DNA of 20,606 nt from RGIG4608 sp051867875 (GTDB lineage Bacteria > Bacillota > Clostridia > Oscillospirales > CAG-272): assembly GCA_051867875.1 (NCBI GenBank), contig JBJDZG010000003.1, forward strand, positions 1 to 20,606, read 5' to 3'. Each line of letters starts with the position of its first letter. Within the stretch, counting starts at the first letter, position 1. The notes below the pieces were generated by a model, which made no database searches, had not been told where the DNA came from, and saw only the letters and a program-made list of their open reading frames with translations. This document shows, piece by piece, positions 14,091 to 20,606 of the stretch. Both the position numbers and the translations under genes were made by a program.

Positions 14091-14113
14091 GGCACTTTTT
14101 TGGAAAAAGTGCC
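14091..14113. other. Hairpin after the HD-domain gene
   Basis: GGCACTTTTT (14091-14100) pairs exactly with AAAAAGTGCC (14104-14113) around TGG, then CAAAAAACTTTTT follows, which can pair with itself or compete with the stem. There is no T tract directly after the stem. It could be a terminator or a small intergenic repeat. Confidence 0.5.
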
Positions 14114-14159
14114 CAAAAAACTTTTTCAGATTGATTTGTCAGCCAAACCGTGAAAATTT

Positions 14160-14192
14160 GGGTGTAGTGCTTTGACACTACACCCGAATTTT
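14160..14192. terminator. Bidirectional terminator between convergent genes
   Basis: GGGTGTAGTG (14160-14169) pairs exactly with CACTACACCC (14176-14185) around CTTTGA. Plus-strand tail is GAATTTTTA; minus-strand tail is AAATTTTCAC. It lies exactly between the convergent HD-domain and phosphopantetheinyl transferase genes. Confidence 0.85.
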
Positions 14193-14776
14193 TATTCCGT
14201 TTTATCTATCAGCTCGCATCTCTCGCCGTTTTTGACGCAGGCGGTGAGGGTTACGCTGCCGAAGGTTTCCGTTATGAACGTGCAATCTTCCGCCGTCTCG
14301 GAGTCGGCGGAGAGCAGAGTTATACCACTATTTTCGAGGTATTTGAAAAGTGCCTCTTTTTTTGTCCATATTTCGCAGAAAGGCGTGCCGTTTCGGTATG
14401 CCTTTTTTTCGTTTTCGCCGAAAAATCGCTCTGCGATTTTCCTTTGCTTTTCGGTGGACAAGAAATTTTCCTCTATATCGACGCCGACGGGAGAATTTTT
14501 ACTGTCGCTTATCAGCACGGCACAATAATTTTCGCTGTGGCTTACCGATATGCACGCGTCAAAAAAGGCAAAGCGGGGTTTTCCGTTTTCGTCAAAGCAC
14601 AGGTCTGCACGCTGTGCTTCGCTGAGCAGGGAATAGGCGCACAGAGAGCTCTCTTTTGCGTGCTTTTCCGTCTTGCCTTCAAGGCGTGCGCGTGCGCTCT
14701 CGGAGAGCGTATTTATTATATTTTCCGTTTCCTGCGCTGTAAGGGGCACTATCTTTTTGAATAAAAGCTTGGGCAT
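14192..14776 (-). CDS. 4'-phosphopantetheinyl transferase, Sfp type
   Basis: A 194-residue enzyme that moves the phosphopantetheine arm of CoA to a serine of carrier proteins (acyl, peptidyl or aryl). Signature residues are GKPRF (65-69), SVSHS (77-81), the Mg-binding GVDIE (D100, E102), and WTKKEALFKY (137-146, E141 as third ligand). It is shorter than Sfp (224 residues), mainly at the ends. I place the start at 14776: AAAGGAG lies 7 nt upstream on the minus strand, and the extra 23 residues of a longer version are unlike the family. No carrier protein or NRPS/PKS gene is visible, so it may serve fatty-acid ACP or a distant cluster. It is the last ordinary gene before the phage module. Confidence 0.9.
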   Translation of the reverse strand: MPKLLFKKIVPLTAQETENIINTLSESARARLEGKTEKHAKESSLCAYSLLSEAQRADLCFDENGKPRFAFFDACISVSHSENYCAVLISDSKNSPVGVDIEENFLSTEKQRKIAERFFGENEKKAYRNGTPFCEIWTKKEALFKYLENSGITLLSADSETAEDCTFITETFGSVTLTACVKNGERCELIDKTE

Positions 14777-14869
14777 TTTTCGCTCCTTTGATTTTGTGTT
14801 GAGTCCTCGTGATTTCATTATATTATTTTTCCGTGAAAAAAACAAGATTTTTTTGAAATTAATTAAAAA

Positions 14870-14973
14870 AACGGCACCCGGTGGCAGACTCTGTCACCGT
14901 TTGGCACTGAAAAATCGGATAAAATGCGTTTGCACAGATGAGAGAGTGCAAAAACGAAAGGGGGACTGATAGT
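14870..14973 (+). other. Structured leader ahead of the phage head module
   Basis: No gene. It has the nested inverted segments GGCAC...CGGTG...CACCG...(TTT)GGCAC (about 14874-14906) and a hairpin TTTGCAC/GTGCAAA (14929-14935 with 14946-14952). A good ribosome site AAAGGGGG (about 14956-14963) stands 10 nt before the ATG at 14974. I see no convincing promoter pair here. It could be a leader, an operator or a recombination boundary. Confidence 0.4.
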
Positions 14974-15406
14974 ATGAAAAAGTGACAGAAGCAATAAGGT
15001 CGGCGGATTTGAGAGCTCGCTTCCGAAAAATCTCGCCCGTGCGTGCAAGAGCGGAAGGCTTTTAAGGCTTGCCGAGGAATACGTCGGCGAGTGCTACGGC
15101 AGTGCCGCCGCGGGCGACGGCAAAAAGCAGAGGACGAGATTTCCCAATCTTGCAGGATTTTGCAGAAGGCTCGGTATCGGTACGTCGAGTCTGAAGCTCC
15201 TTAAAAACGAATATCCCGAGCAGTACGGCGCGCTTCTTTCGCTCTTTGAGGACGAGGCGCTCAATTCCTCGCAGAGTGCAACCATAATTACGGCGTATAT
15301 GAAGGAGCATCTTGAATTCGGAGAGAAAAAAGAGGGTGGTACGACTTTGCCGTTAGGGGATATCAAGCTCGTGTTTGAGCATGACATTTTGGAGGACGGA
15401 GAATGA
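14974..15406 (+). pseudogene. Terminase small subunit-like frame lacking an in-frame start
   Basis: A coding frame (codons from 14978 to the stop at 15404-15406) reads as a helical phage protein: SLPKNLARACKSGRLLRLAEE near the start is split here as SLPKNLARAC and KSGRLLRLAEE, then PNLAGFCRRLGIGTSSLKLL (helix-turn-helix-like), NEYPEQYGALLSLFEDEAL and a tail LPLGDIKLVFEHDILEDGE. By size (about 143 residues) and position right before the large terminase (ATGA overlap) it is probably the small terminase, which recognises packaging DNA. The frame has no ATG, GTG or TTG start near its N-terminus. The only good start, ATG 14974 behind AAAGGGGG, reads Met-Lys-Lys and then UGA. A +1 shift at AAG-UGA-C would join it to the frame. 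So it is frameshifted, affected by a sequence error, or recoded. Confidence 0.6.
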
Positions 15407-16797
15407 GCCTTGAAAGAATTAGGGCACAAGATTTATCGGGAACGTGCGGTGAAAACGCCGATACATCGGGCGAAAACACTGTAAGGACTGTCAGAATTTC
15501 GGGCAAGCCGAGCCCAAAGCAAAAAGAATTTTTTGCCTGCCGTGCGAAATACATCGCTTACGGCGGTGCGCGGGGCGGCGGGAAGTCATGGGCACTCCGG
15601 CGCAAGCTCGTGGGGCTTTGCTTACGGTATGCGGGCATAAAATGTCTGCTGATAAGACGCACCTACGGGGAGCTGCGGCAAAATCATCTCTCGCAATTTT
15701 TTTTGGAGTACGGTGAGATACTGACATATTCCGAGGCGGACAAGACGCTTTATTTTTCAAACGGAAGCAGAATAATTTTCGGCTACTGCTCGTGCGACCG
15801 CGACGTTCTGCGGTATCAGGGTCAGGAGTATGACGTGATAGCCATTGACGAGGCGACGCAGATAAGCGAATATCATTTCTCGGTATTCAAGGCGACGCTT
15901 CGCGGAGTTAACGATTTTCCAAAGCGGATATATCTCACCTGCAACCCGGGAGGCGTGGGACACGCTTGGGTCAAAAGACTTTTTATTGACCGCGATTTCA
16001 GGCAGAACGAGGACCCGCTCGACTATCAGTTTGTGAGTGCACTCGTATACGATAACGAGGCACTGATGAAAAGCGACCCGTCGTACGTAGAACAGCTTAA
16101 AGCTCTTCCGCAAAGACTCCGCGACGCTTGGCTCGGCGGCAGGTGGGATATATTTGAGGGTCAGTTTTTCTCGGAATTTAACGAGGAAGTTCACGTCATT
16201 GATGCGAGCCTTATTCCGAAAAACGTTCAGCGCTTTATTGCATTTGACTACGGCTTCGATATGCTGGCACTCTTACTTATCGCCAAGGACGCAGACGGAA
16301 AGCTCTATGTTGAGCGAGAGCTGTGCGTGCCCGGTCTTACGCTCGGTGAGGCGGGCGAGGCGATAGTGAAGTTTATCTCGGGGCTTAAAATTGAGTACGC
16401 CGTTGCATCTCCCGACCTATGGAACAGGCGTCAGGACAGCGGGCGCAGCGGTTTTGAGGTGATGCAGTCCGTTTTCGGAATGCCCCCGATGATGCCTGCC
16501 GACGACAGACGAATCCCCGGTTGGAGAATATTAAAGGAGCATTTGTCGACGCGCGGCGGTTCGCCGACTCTCTTTATATGCCGCGACTGTTGCGAACTTA
16601 TTCACTGTATGCAGAGTCTTATTTGCGACAGAAACCGTCCCGAGGACGCGTCAAGTGAACCACACTCAATAACTCACGCGCCCGAGGCTTTGCGGTACGC
16701 CGTAATGAGCAGATTTGAATACCGCTCGCAAAAGCAGCCGTTACCGTTCACTTTTAAGAGGAAAAAGTCCGACCTTCAAAACTATCTCGGGCAATAA
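15403..16797 (+). CDS. Phage terminase large subunit
   Basis: A 464-residue packaging motor: the N-terminal ATPase drives DNA into the prohead and the C-terminal RNase-H-like nuclease cuts the concatemer. Walker A is GGARGGGKS (54-62), Walker B VIAIDEAT (D149, E150), and the coupling motif TCNPGG follows at about 185-190. Nuclease acidic residues are in AFDYGFD and ASPDLW; the third site reads HAPEALRYAV, Glu where Asp is common, so catalysis may be altered or simply tolerate Glu. The start ATG 15403 overlaps the upstream stop as ATGA, with GGAGG 7 nt before it. Full length with no internal stop. The portal gene begins 48 nt downstream. Confidence 0.95.
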   Translation: MSLERIRAQDLSGTCGENADTSGENTVRTVRISGKPSPKQKEFFACRAKYIAYGGARGGGKSWALRRKLVGLCLRYAGIKCLLIRRTYGELRQNHLSQFFLEYGEILTYSEADKTLYFSNGSRIIFGYCSCDRDVLRYQGQEYDVIAIDEATQISEYHFSVFKATLRGVNDFPKRIYLTCNPGGVGHAWVKRLFIDRDFRQNEDPLDYQFVSALVYDNEALMKSDPSYVEQLKALPQRLRDAWLGGRWDIFEGQFFSEFNEEVHVIDASLIPKNVQRFIAFDYGFDMLALLLIAKDADGKLYVERELCVPGLTLGEAGEAIVKFISGLKIEYAVASPDLWNRRQDSGRSGFEVMQSVFGMPPMMPADDRRIPGWRILKEHLSTRGGSPTLFICRDCCELIHCMQSLICDRNRPEDASSEPHSITHAPEALRYAVMSRFEYRSQKQPLPFTFKRKKSDLQNYLGQ

Positions 16798-16845
16798 TAT
16801 ATTTTTCTCATCTGTGTAATAAAAAGAAAGGAAGCAAAAACAAAA

Positions 16846-18387
16846 ATGAACAATTCACAAAGAAAGGCCTGGGAGCAGTTTGAAGCCGGCAAGGACTACA
16901 AAAGGCGTATAGGTCTTTACTCCGCGGTAAGACAGAACGAGCGCTTTTACCGCGGCGACCAGTGGTACGGTATAAGCTCGGGAAATCTTCCGAAGCCCGT
17001 ATTTAACGTCGTCAAGAGAGTGGTTGACTATCTCGCCTGCGCCATAACTCCCTCAAAGGTGGCGATAAGCTACGTTGACGAGAGACTTCCGTACCTTCGC
17101 GGAACGGACGGAGAAGCGAGTTCAAGAAGGCTTGCCGATTTGCTCAGTGCAAACGCAAAATACCGCTGGGAGCGTTCAAAAATGGACGCAAAGCTCTACA
17201 AGCTCGCTCTTGATGCGGCGATATCGGGCGACGGCGTGCTCTATTCTTACTGGAAAAGCGAGGACAGAGGCGACGGAATCTACGAGGGCGACATTGAAAC
17301 GGACGTTATCGACAACGTAAATCTCTTTGTTTCCGACGTCAACAAGAGCGACATTCAGTCGCAGGATTACATTATTCTCTCGGGCAGAGCGAGTGTGTTC
17401 TCACTCAAAAAGGAAGCAAAAGCCAACGGCGTGCCTGAGAAGGAAATCGTAAAGATAGTTGCCGACGAGAGCGACGACAGAGAGCGGGCGGGTGATTATT
17501 CCGCTATTGAACTCGAGGGTGATGACGAGGCTAAGGCGACTTACATTATCAAGTTCTGGCGTGAGGACGGTAAGGTTTGCTTTGAGAAATCAACGAGGGA
17601 TTGCGTCATCAACAGAGTACGCACGCCCTGCACGCTCTATCCCGTTGCGTATTTCAACTGGCACCCGACGAAGAACAGCTTTCACGGCACGAGCGCAGTA
17701 TCCGGCATGGTAGCCAATCAGAAGTACATTAACCGTGCGTACGCCATGGTTATGAAGCACATGAGCGACACCGCGTTCTCCAAGGTCATCTACGACAAGA
17801 GCAAAATCCCCGAGTGGAGCAACGAGGTCGGAGAGGCTATTGCGGCAGTCGGCGGCACTAATGTTTCCGATGCGGTCTCCGTGCTCGGCGTGGGCGAGCT
17901 TCAGGACAAGTACCTTGATTTTCTTTCAAACGTTATCTCCGTAACGAAGGAGCTCAGCGGTGCTACCGAAACGGCTCTCGGCAACGTAAAGCCCGAAAAT
18001 ACGAGTGCTATTCTTGCCGTTCAGGAAGCGTCGAGAATGCCTCTTATGCTTGTCAGAGCCTCTCTGCACAGGTGCATTGAGGACCTTGCGGGCATCTGGG
18101 CTGACATGGCTATTGCGTACTACTCCAAGGAAAGACTCATTCCCATGCTTCTTTCCGACGGAACGTACTCGGCAGAGGCGATTGGTGCTCACGCAGACGG
18201 AAACACCGTGCTCAGGGCTTATATTGACGTAGTTGACACGAGCACTTACAGTGCTTCAATTACGCTCTCAATTCTCGACAAGCTACTTGACAGAGGGGAT
18301 ATTACGCTTGCGGAGTATCTTGACAGAATACCCGCGGGTTACATTGAAAGACAGTACGATTTATCAGGAGGTAGAAGCGATGCTTGA
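16846..18387 (+). CDS. Phage portal protein
   Basis: A 513-residue portal, the ring at one capsid vertex through which DNA passes and on which the terminase docks. The N-terminal signature is NERFYRGDQW (31-40), followed by FNVVKRVVDYLA, GDGVLYSYW, DNVNLFVSDV, the clip/stem region (HPTKNSFHGTSAVSGMVANQ) and a long helical C-terminal part (TKELSGATETALG, NTSAILAVQEASRMPL). The style is close to P22-type portals of clostridial phages. AAAGGAAG precedes ATG 16846. Its last 8 bases overlap the next gene, whose ribosome site AGGAGGT lies within the portal C-terminus. Confidence 0.93.
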   Translation: MNNSQRKAWEQFEAGKDYKRRIGLYSAVRQNERFYRGDQWYGISSGNLPKPVFNVVKRVVDYLACAITPSKVAISYVDERLPYLRGTDGEASSRRLADLLSANAKYRWERSKMDAKLYKLALDAAISGDGVLYSYWKSEDRGDGIYEGDIETDVIDNVNLFVSDVNKSDIQSQDYIILSGRASVFSLKKEAKANGVPEKEIVKIVADESDDRERAGDYSAIELEGDDEAKATYIIKFWREDGKVCFEKSTRDCVINRVRTPCTLYPVAYFNWHPTKNSFHGTSAVSGMVANQKYINRAYAMVMKHMSDTAFSKVIYDKSKIPEWSNEVGEAIAAVGGTNVSDAVSVLGVGELQDKYLDFLSNVISVTKELSGATETALGNVKPENTSAILAVQEASRMPLMLVRASLHRCIEDLAGIWADMAIAYYSKERLIPMLLSDGTYSAEAIGAHADGNTVLRAYIDVVDTSTYSASITLSILDKLLDRGDITLAEYLDRIPAGYIERQYDLSGGRSDA

Positions 18388-18961
18388 AGAAAAAATGCTT
18401 GACGGTGATTTATCGCTCTGCGACGAAGTGGAAGAAGATTTTTCCGCTCCGCAGTCCGACGAGCCCGATTTACAGGGTGAAACCGAAGAAATCCCGAAGG
18501 AATCCGTCCCGCCCGACGAGGGCGAAAAAGCCGAAGAAATCGGCACAGACAGCGAGAATGACGAGCTTACTCTCTTGCGAAAAGAAGTGGAGCTGCTTCG
18601 CTCCTCGCTCCGCTCCCGCGAGGAGCTTGACCGTGCAAACGAGAGAATGAGAAACGAGCTCTCCGAGTTCAGCGAATATTTTCCGCAGGTTGAGCTCTCC
18701 GAAATCCCCGACGAAATCTGGGAGAAGGTAAAGAAAGGGGACTCGCTTTCATCGGCTTATGCACTCCATTTAAGAAAAAAAGAGCTTGCCGAGCAAAGGG
18801 CGGACGATTTTAATAAAAAGAATCGCCGCATGAGCACGGGCTCTCTTCAAAATGGGGAAGGGGAGAAATATTTTTCTCCCTCGGAAGTCAGAAGAATGAC
18901 TCAAAAACAGGTAAGACAGAACTATGACGAGATAGTCGAATCTATGCGTCATTGGAACTGA
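18380..18961 (+). CDS. Scaffold-like phage capsid assembly protein
   Basis: A 193-residue, highly charged protein. Residues 1-60 are acidic and probably disordered, 60-100 form a coiled coil (LTLLRKEVELLRSSLRSREE), and 100-125 have FPQVELSEIPDEIWEKV. The basic C-terminal end is FSPSEVRRMTQKQVRQNYDE then ending MRHWN. The acidic start, coiled coil and C-terminal helix that can touch the coat protein, located between portal and coat genes, are typical of scaffolding proteins, which template the prohead and leave it. I start at ATG 18380 because AGGAGGT is 8 nt upstream; a longer version reaching 18233 would run far into the portal gene. Confidence 0.8.
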   Translation: MLEEKMLDGDLSLCDEVEEDFSAPQSDEPDLQGETEEIPKESVPPDEGEKAEEIGTDSENDELTLLRKEVELLRSSLRSREELDRANERMRNELSEFSEYFPQVELSEIPDEIWEKVKKGDSLSSAYALHLRKKELAEQRADDFNKKNRRMSTGSLQNGEGEKYFSPSEVRRMTQKQVRQNYDEIVESMRHWN

Positions 18962-19006
18962 TAAAAATTCAATTAAATCTATTTACAAAAAGAAAGGAAA
19001 AACAGT

Positions 19007-19831
19007 ATGGCAATAGTAAACTTTATTTCAACAATATGGAGCGAAAATCTTTTGAAACAGCTCGACAAAAAATACGTAGGCGTCCTCAACTGCAACAGAG
19101 ATTTTGAGGGCGAGATTACCGAGCAGGGCTCCACGGTCAAAATCAACGGCGTGGGCGACGTTACCGTGTCCGATTACAAGGCAAACACCGATATGGACAC
19201 CCCTCAGACGCTTTCCGACTACTTTTACCTTCTGAAAATCAATCAGGCAAAGTATTTCAACTTTCAGCTTGACGACATTCAGAAGGCTCAGTCAAATCCC
19301 AAGCTCATGGACGAAGCCATGAGAGTGGCAGCAGCCGCTCTTGCAAATCAGGCTGACGCTTACGTCTACTCCCTTTATACCGAAGCCAACAGCGTCATCA
19401 CCGACGACGCGGTTACTGCCGAGAAGATGATTGACCATATCATCGACGTCAGAACCCGCATGGCTAAGAACAACGTAAATAATCCCGACGATATCGTCGT
19501 TGAGGTAACGCCCGAAATCGCGGCTCTCATCCTCAAGGCGAAAATCGACCTCGGCACGGACAACTCCGACGCACTCGAATCCGGCTACCTCGGCAAAATC
19601 GCGGGCTGCAAGATTTTCGTTTCCAACAACATAGTCGTAAACTCCGAATATCACAAGTGCCTTGTTCGTACAAAGCGTGCAATCGCGTTTGCGGAGCAGA
19701 TTTCAGAGGTTGAGGCTTACCGCCCCGAAAAGCGTTTCGCCGACGCGGTTAAGGGACTTCACCTTTACGGTGCAAAGGTCATTTACCCCGACGAGCTTAT
19801 AGTTCTCAACCTCAAGCCCGCTGTGGCGTAA
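19007..19831 (+). CDS. Major capsid protein, P22 coat-like (HK97 fold)
   Basis: A 274-residue coat protein. Supporting features are the position after the scaffold gene, an N-terminal VNFISTIWSENLLKQLDKKY, the beta-rich GSTVKINGVGDVTVSDY, DYFYLLKINQAKYFNFQLDD, a long spine helix region (MDEAMRVAAAALANQADAYV), VVVEVTPEIAALIL-type strands (here DIVVEVTPEIAALIL) and C-terminal GLHLYGAKVIYPDELIVL. These recall the P22-coat/HK97-fold capsids of Clostridia phages. No maturation protease gene is nearby, which fits P22-type capsids that are not cleaved. AAAGGAAAAA precedes ATG 19007. The next gene starts 6 nt after its stop. Confidence 0.88.
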   Translation: MAIVNFISTIWSENLLKQLDKKYVGVLNCNRDFEGEITEQGSTVKINGVGDVTVSDYKANTDMDTPQTLSDYFYLLKINQAKYFNFQLDDIQKAQSNPKLMDEAMRVAAAALANQADAYVYSLYTEANSVITDDAVTAEKMIDHIIDVRTRMAKNNVNNPDDIVVEVTPEIAALILKAKIDLGTDNSDALESGYLGKIAGCKIFVSNNIVVNSEYHKCLVRTKRAIAFAEQISEVEAYRPEKRFADAVKGLHLYGAKVIYPDELIVLNLKPAVA

Positions 19832-19837
19832 TAGCTT

Positions 19838-20425
19838 ATGGCGGCGCCTACCGTAAGGGATATTTTTGAGGGCGTTTTCCAGCAGACCAAGAGGAGTTTT
19901 CTTGCGAGCTTTGACTATGCCAAGGTCAAGAGCAAGACGGTCCAGAAAAACGGGTCGGAAGATGAAAATATTTCGGTTTCGCGTACGAGCTCCCCTTATA
20001 CCGAAACCCGCCTCGAAGAGAGAGAAAGCTCGGACGCAAGCACGGAAACCGTAAGAGAGAGCATAGAAAGAGTGAGCGAAACAGAGGTTGTATCCAAGAT
20101 ACGCAAGGAGCTTGAGGAGAAATTCCCCTATGCTCTCGGCGCGGTCTGCGGAAATCTCGCAACGCTTGATATGCTTTACAGAAGCTTCAAGGGCGATGAC
20201 CCTCAGGGCGAATTCTCGGATTATTTCATCGACGTAACCGATTCGTTCCCGCTCTGCGAGAGATTCGCACACCCCTGCACTATGTACGTGTGTTCGATGG
20301 TCCTTTCCGACGTTGACGCAAAGCAGAGCGACGCGTTTTACGATAAATACGCTCGCGCGGTGAAGAGAATAGCGGCGGAAATACCCTTTGAATGTGCGGA
20401 TACCGTCGAAAAGTATCCATATTGA
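19838..20425 (+). CDS. Head-tail connector-like protein
   Basis: A 195-residue protein with no certain family assignment. Residues 1-60 are polar (FEGVFQQTKRSFLASFDYAK, then Ser/Glu-rich), 60-95 are a charged helix (SIERVSETEVVSKIRKELEE), and 95-195 are a mixed helical domain ending ARAVKRIAAEIPFECADTVE then KYPY. The C-terminal AAEIPFE...YPY pattern and its place right after the coat gene are what is seen in gp6/connector-type head completion proteins, which dock on the portal; this is inference. The start ATG 19838 is 6 nt after the coat stop and has no clear Shine-Dalgarno, so translation is probably coupled. It is the last gene of the head module; a terminator and tRNA follow. Confidence 0.6.
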   Translation: MAAPTVRDIFEGVFQQTKRSFLASFDYAKVKSKTVQKNGSEDENISVSRTSSPYTETRLEERESSDASTETVRESIERVSETEVVSKIRKELEEKFPYALGAVCGNLATLDMLYRSFKGDDPQGEFSDYFIDVTDSFPLCERFAHPCTMYVCSMVLSDVDAKQSDAFYDKYARAVKRIAAEIPFECADTVEKYPY

Positions 20426-20436
20426 TTAAAAAAACG

Positions 20437-20473
20437 GAGCCTGCGGCATTTGCTACGGGCTCTGAAATTTTTT
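20437..20473 (+). terminator. Terminator closing the phage head module
   Basis: GAGCCTG (20437-20443) pairs with CGGGCTC (20456-20462), one G-U pair, with a 12-nt loop, followed by TGAAATTTTTTT. It lies 11 nt after the connector-like stop codon. Confidence 0.75.
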
Positions 20474-20494
20474 TGAAAATTTGCAAAAAAATGC

Positions 20495-20523
20495 TTGACA
20501 AGGTTTTTTACTTATGCTATAAT
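20495..20523 (+). promoter_or_regulatory. Near-perfect consensus promoter for tRNA-Val
   Basis: TTGACA (20495-20500), a 17-nt spacer and TATAAT (20518-20523), with TG near the -10 (TGCTATAAT). Both boxes match consensus exactly, as expected for a stable-RNA promoter. Transcription would start near 20530, 25 nt before the tRNA. Confidence 0.93.
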
Positions 20524-20554
20524 AAGCAAGTCGTTGAAACATCAGCGGCATTAT

Positions 20555-20606
20555 GGAAGCATAGCTCAGTTGGGAGAGCATCTGCCTTACAAGCAGAGGG
20601 TCATAG
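20555..20606 (+). tRNA. tRNA-Val (anticodon TAC), cut by the window end
   Basis: Acceptor strand GGAAGCA (20555-20561), T8-A9, D-arm GCTCAGTTGGGAGAGC (20564-20579), anticodon arm CTGCCTTACAAGCAG with TAC in the loop, then variable region AGGGTCATAG at the window end. The T-arm and the 3' acceptor strand lie outside. TAC reads valine GUA/GUG codons. Typical bacterial layout; other tRNAs may follow. Confidence 0.92.

Noticed and set aside
14673..14969. 98-codon plus-strand frame ahead of the phage module, considered as an extra phage gene
   Set aside because: Most of it is antisense to the phosphopantetheinyl transferase gene; the rest is low-complexity intergenic sequence.
14982..15065. GTG-started short peptide (27 codons) as an alternative beginning of the small terminase region
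   Set aside because: It ends after 27 codons in a third frame, with no conserved features; the downstream protein-like frame is different.

Overview
The window looks like the chromosome of an anaerobic, low-to-medium GC Firmicute of class Clostridia, probably an uncultured gut member of the Oscillospiraceae/Ruminococcaceae type. This rests on SpoVG, a CD1247-type N-terminal domain protein, a DUF1292 protein, a Clostridia-style EF-P, strong AGGAGG-like ribosome sites, TTGACA/TATAAT promoters with 17-nt spacers, and compact intrinsic terminators. The lineage is an inference from protein style; no 16S gene is present.

Layout. 1-590 is gene-poor and built of dispersed GC-rich repeats. 592-3912 (+) holds efp, a zinc-ribbon protein with a remarkable Asp/Cys-rich middle, the phosphodiesterase yfcE, a thioredoxin and a membrane-anchored protein of unknown role. 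3913-4235 is a second copy of the repeat. 4236-5490 (-) is a tight three-gene cluster of uncharacterised proteins, one with an Asp/Cys/Arg-rich repeat and a hydrophobic tail. 5564-7262 (+) has a lipid kinase and a second metallophosphoesterase behind a clear promoter. spoVG (-) and murC-lepA (+) diverge from a shared AT-rich promoter region. hemW follows, then a DUF1292 gene with its own promoter, then a 209-nt structured RNA closed by a 25-bp stem, which I read as probable 6S RNA. 12816-13384 is a third repeat block containing an 87-bp tandem repeat. Next come an HD-domain hydrolase (+) and, convergent, an Sfp-type phosphopantetheinyl transferase (-).

From about 14974 to 20425 lies a co-directional phage head module: small terminase (with a broken or unusual start), large terminase, portal, scaffold-like protein, P22-type coat protein and a connector-like protein. 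It ends at a terminator and is followed at once by a near-ideal promoter and tRNA-Val(TAC), which is cut by the window end. No integrase, repressor, tail, lysis or replication gene is visible. The left neighbour is an ordinary housekeeping gene, so this is a head-only module, either a prophage remnant or a domesticated/satellite capsid system. It is the most interesting part of the window.

The housekeeping genes cover translation (EF-P, LepA, tRNA), envelope building (MurC, lipid kinase), heme-related chaperoning (HemW), redox (thioredoxin) and carrier-protein activation (PPTase). They form short transcription units, not one pathway.
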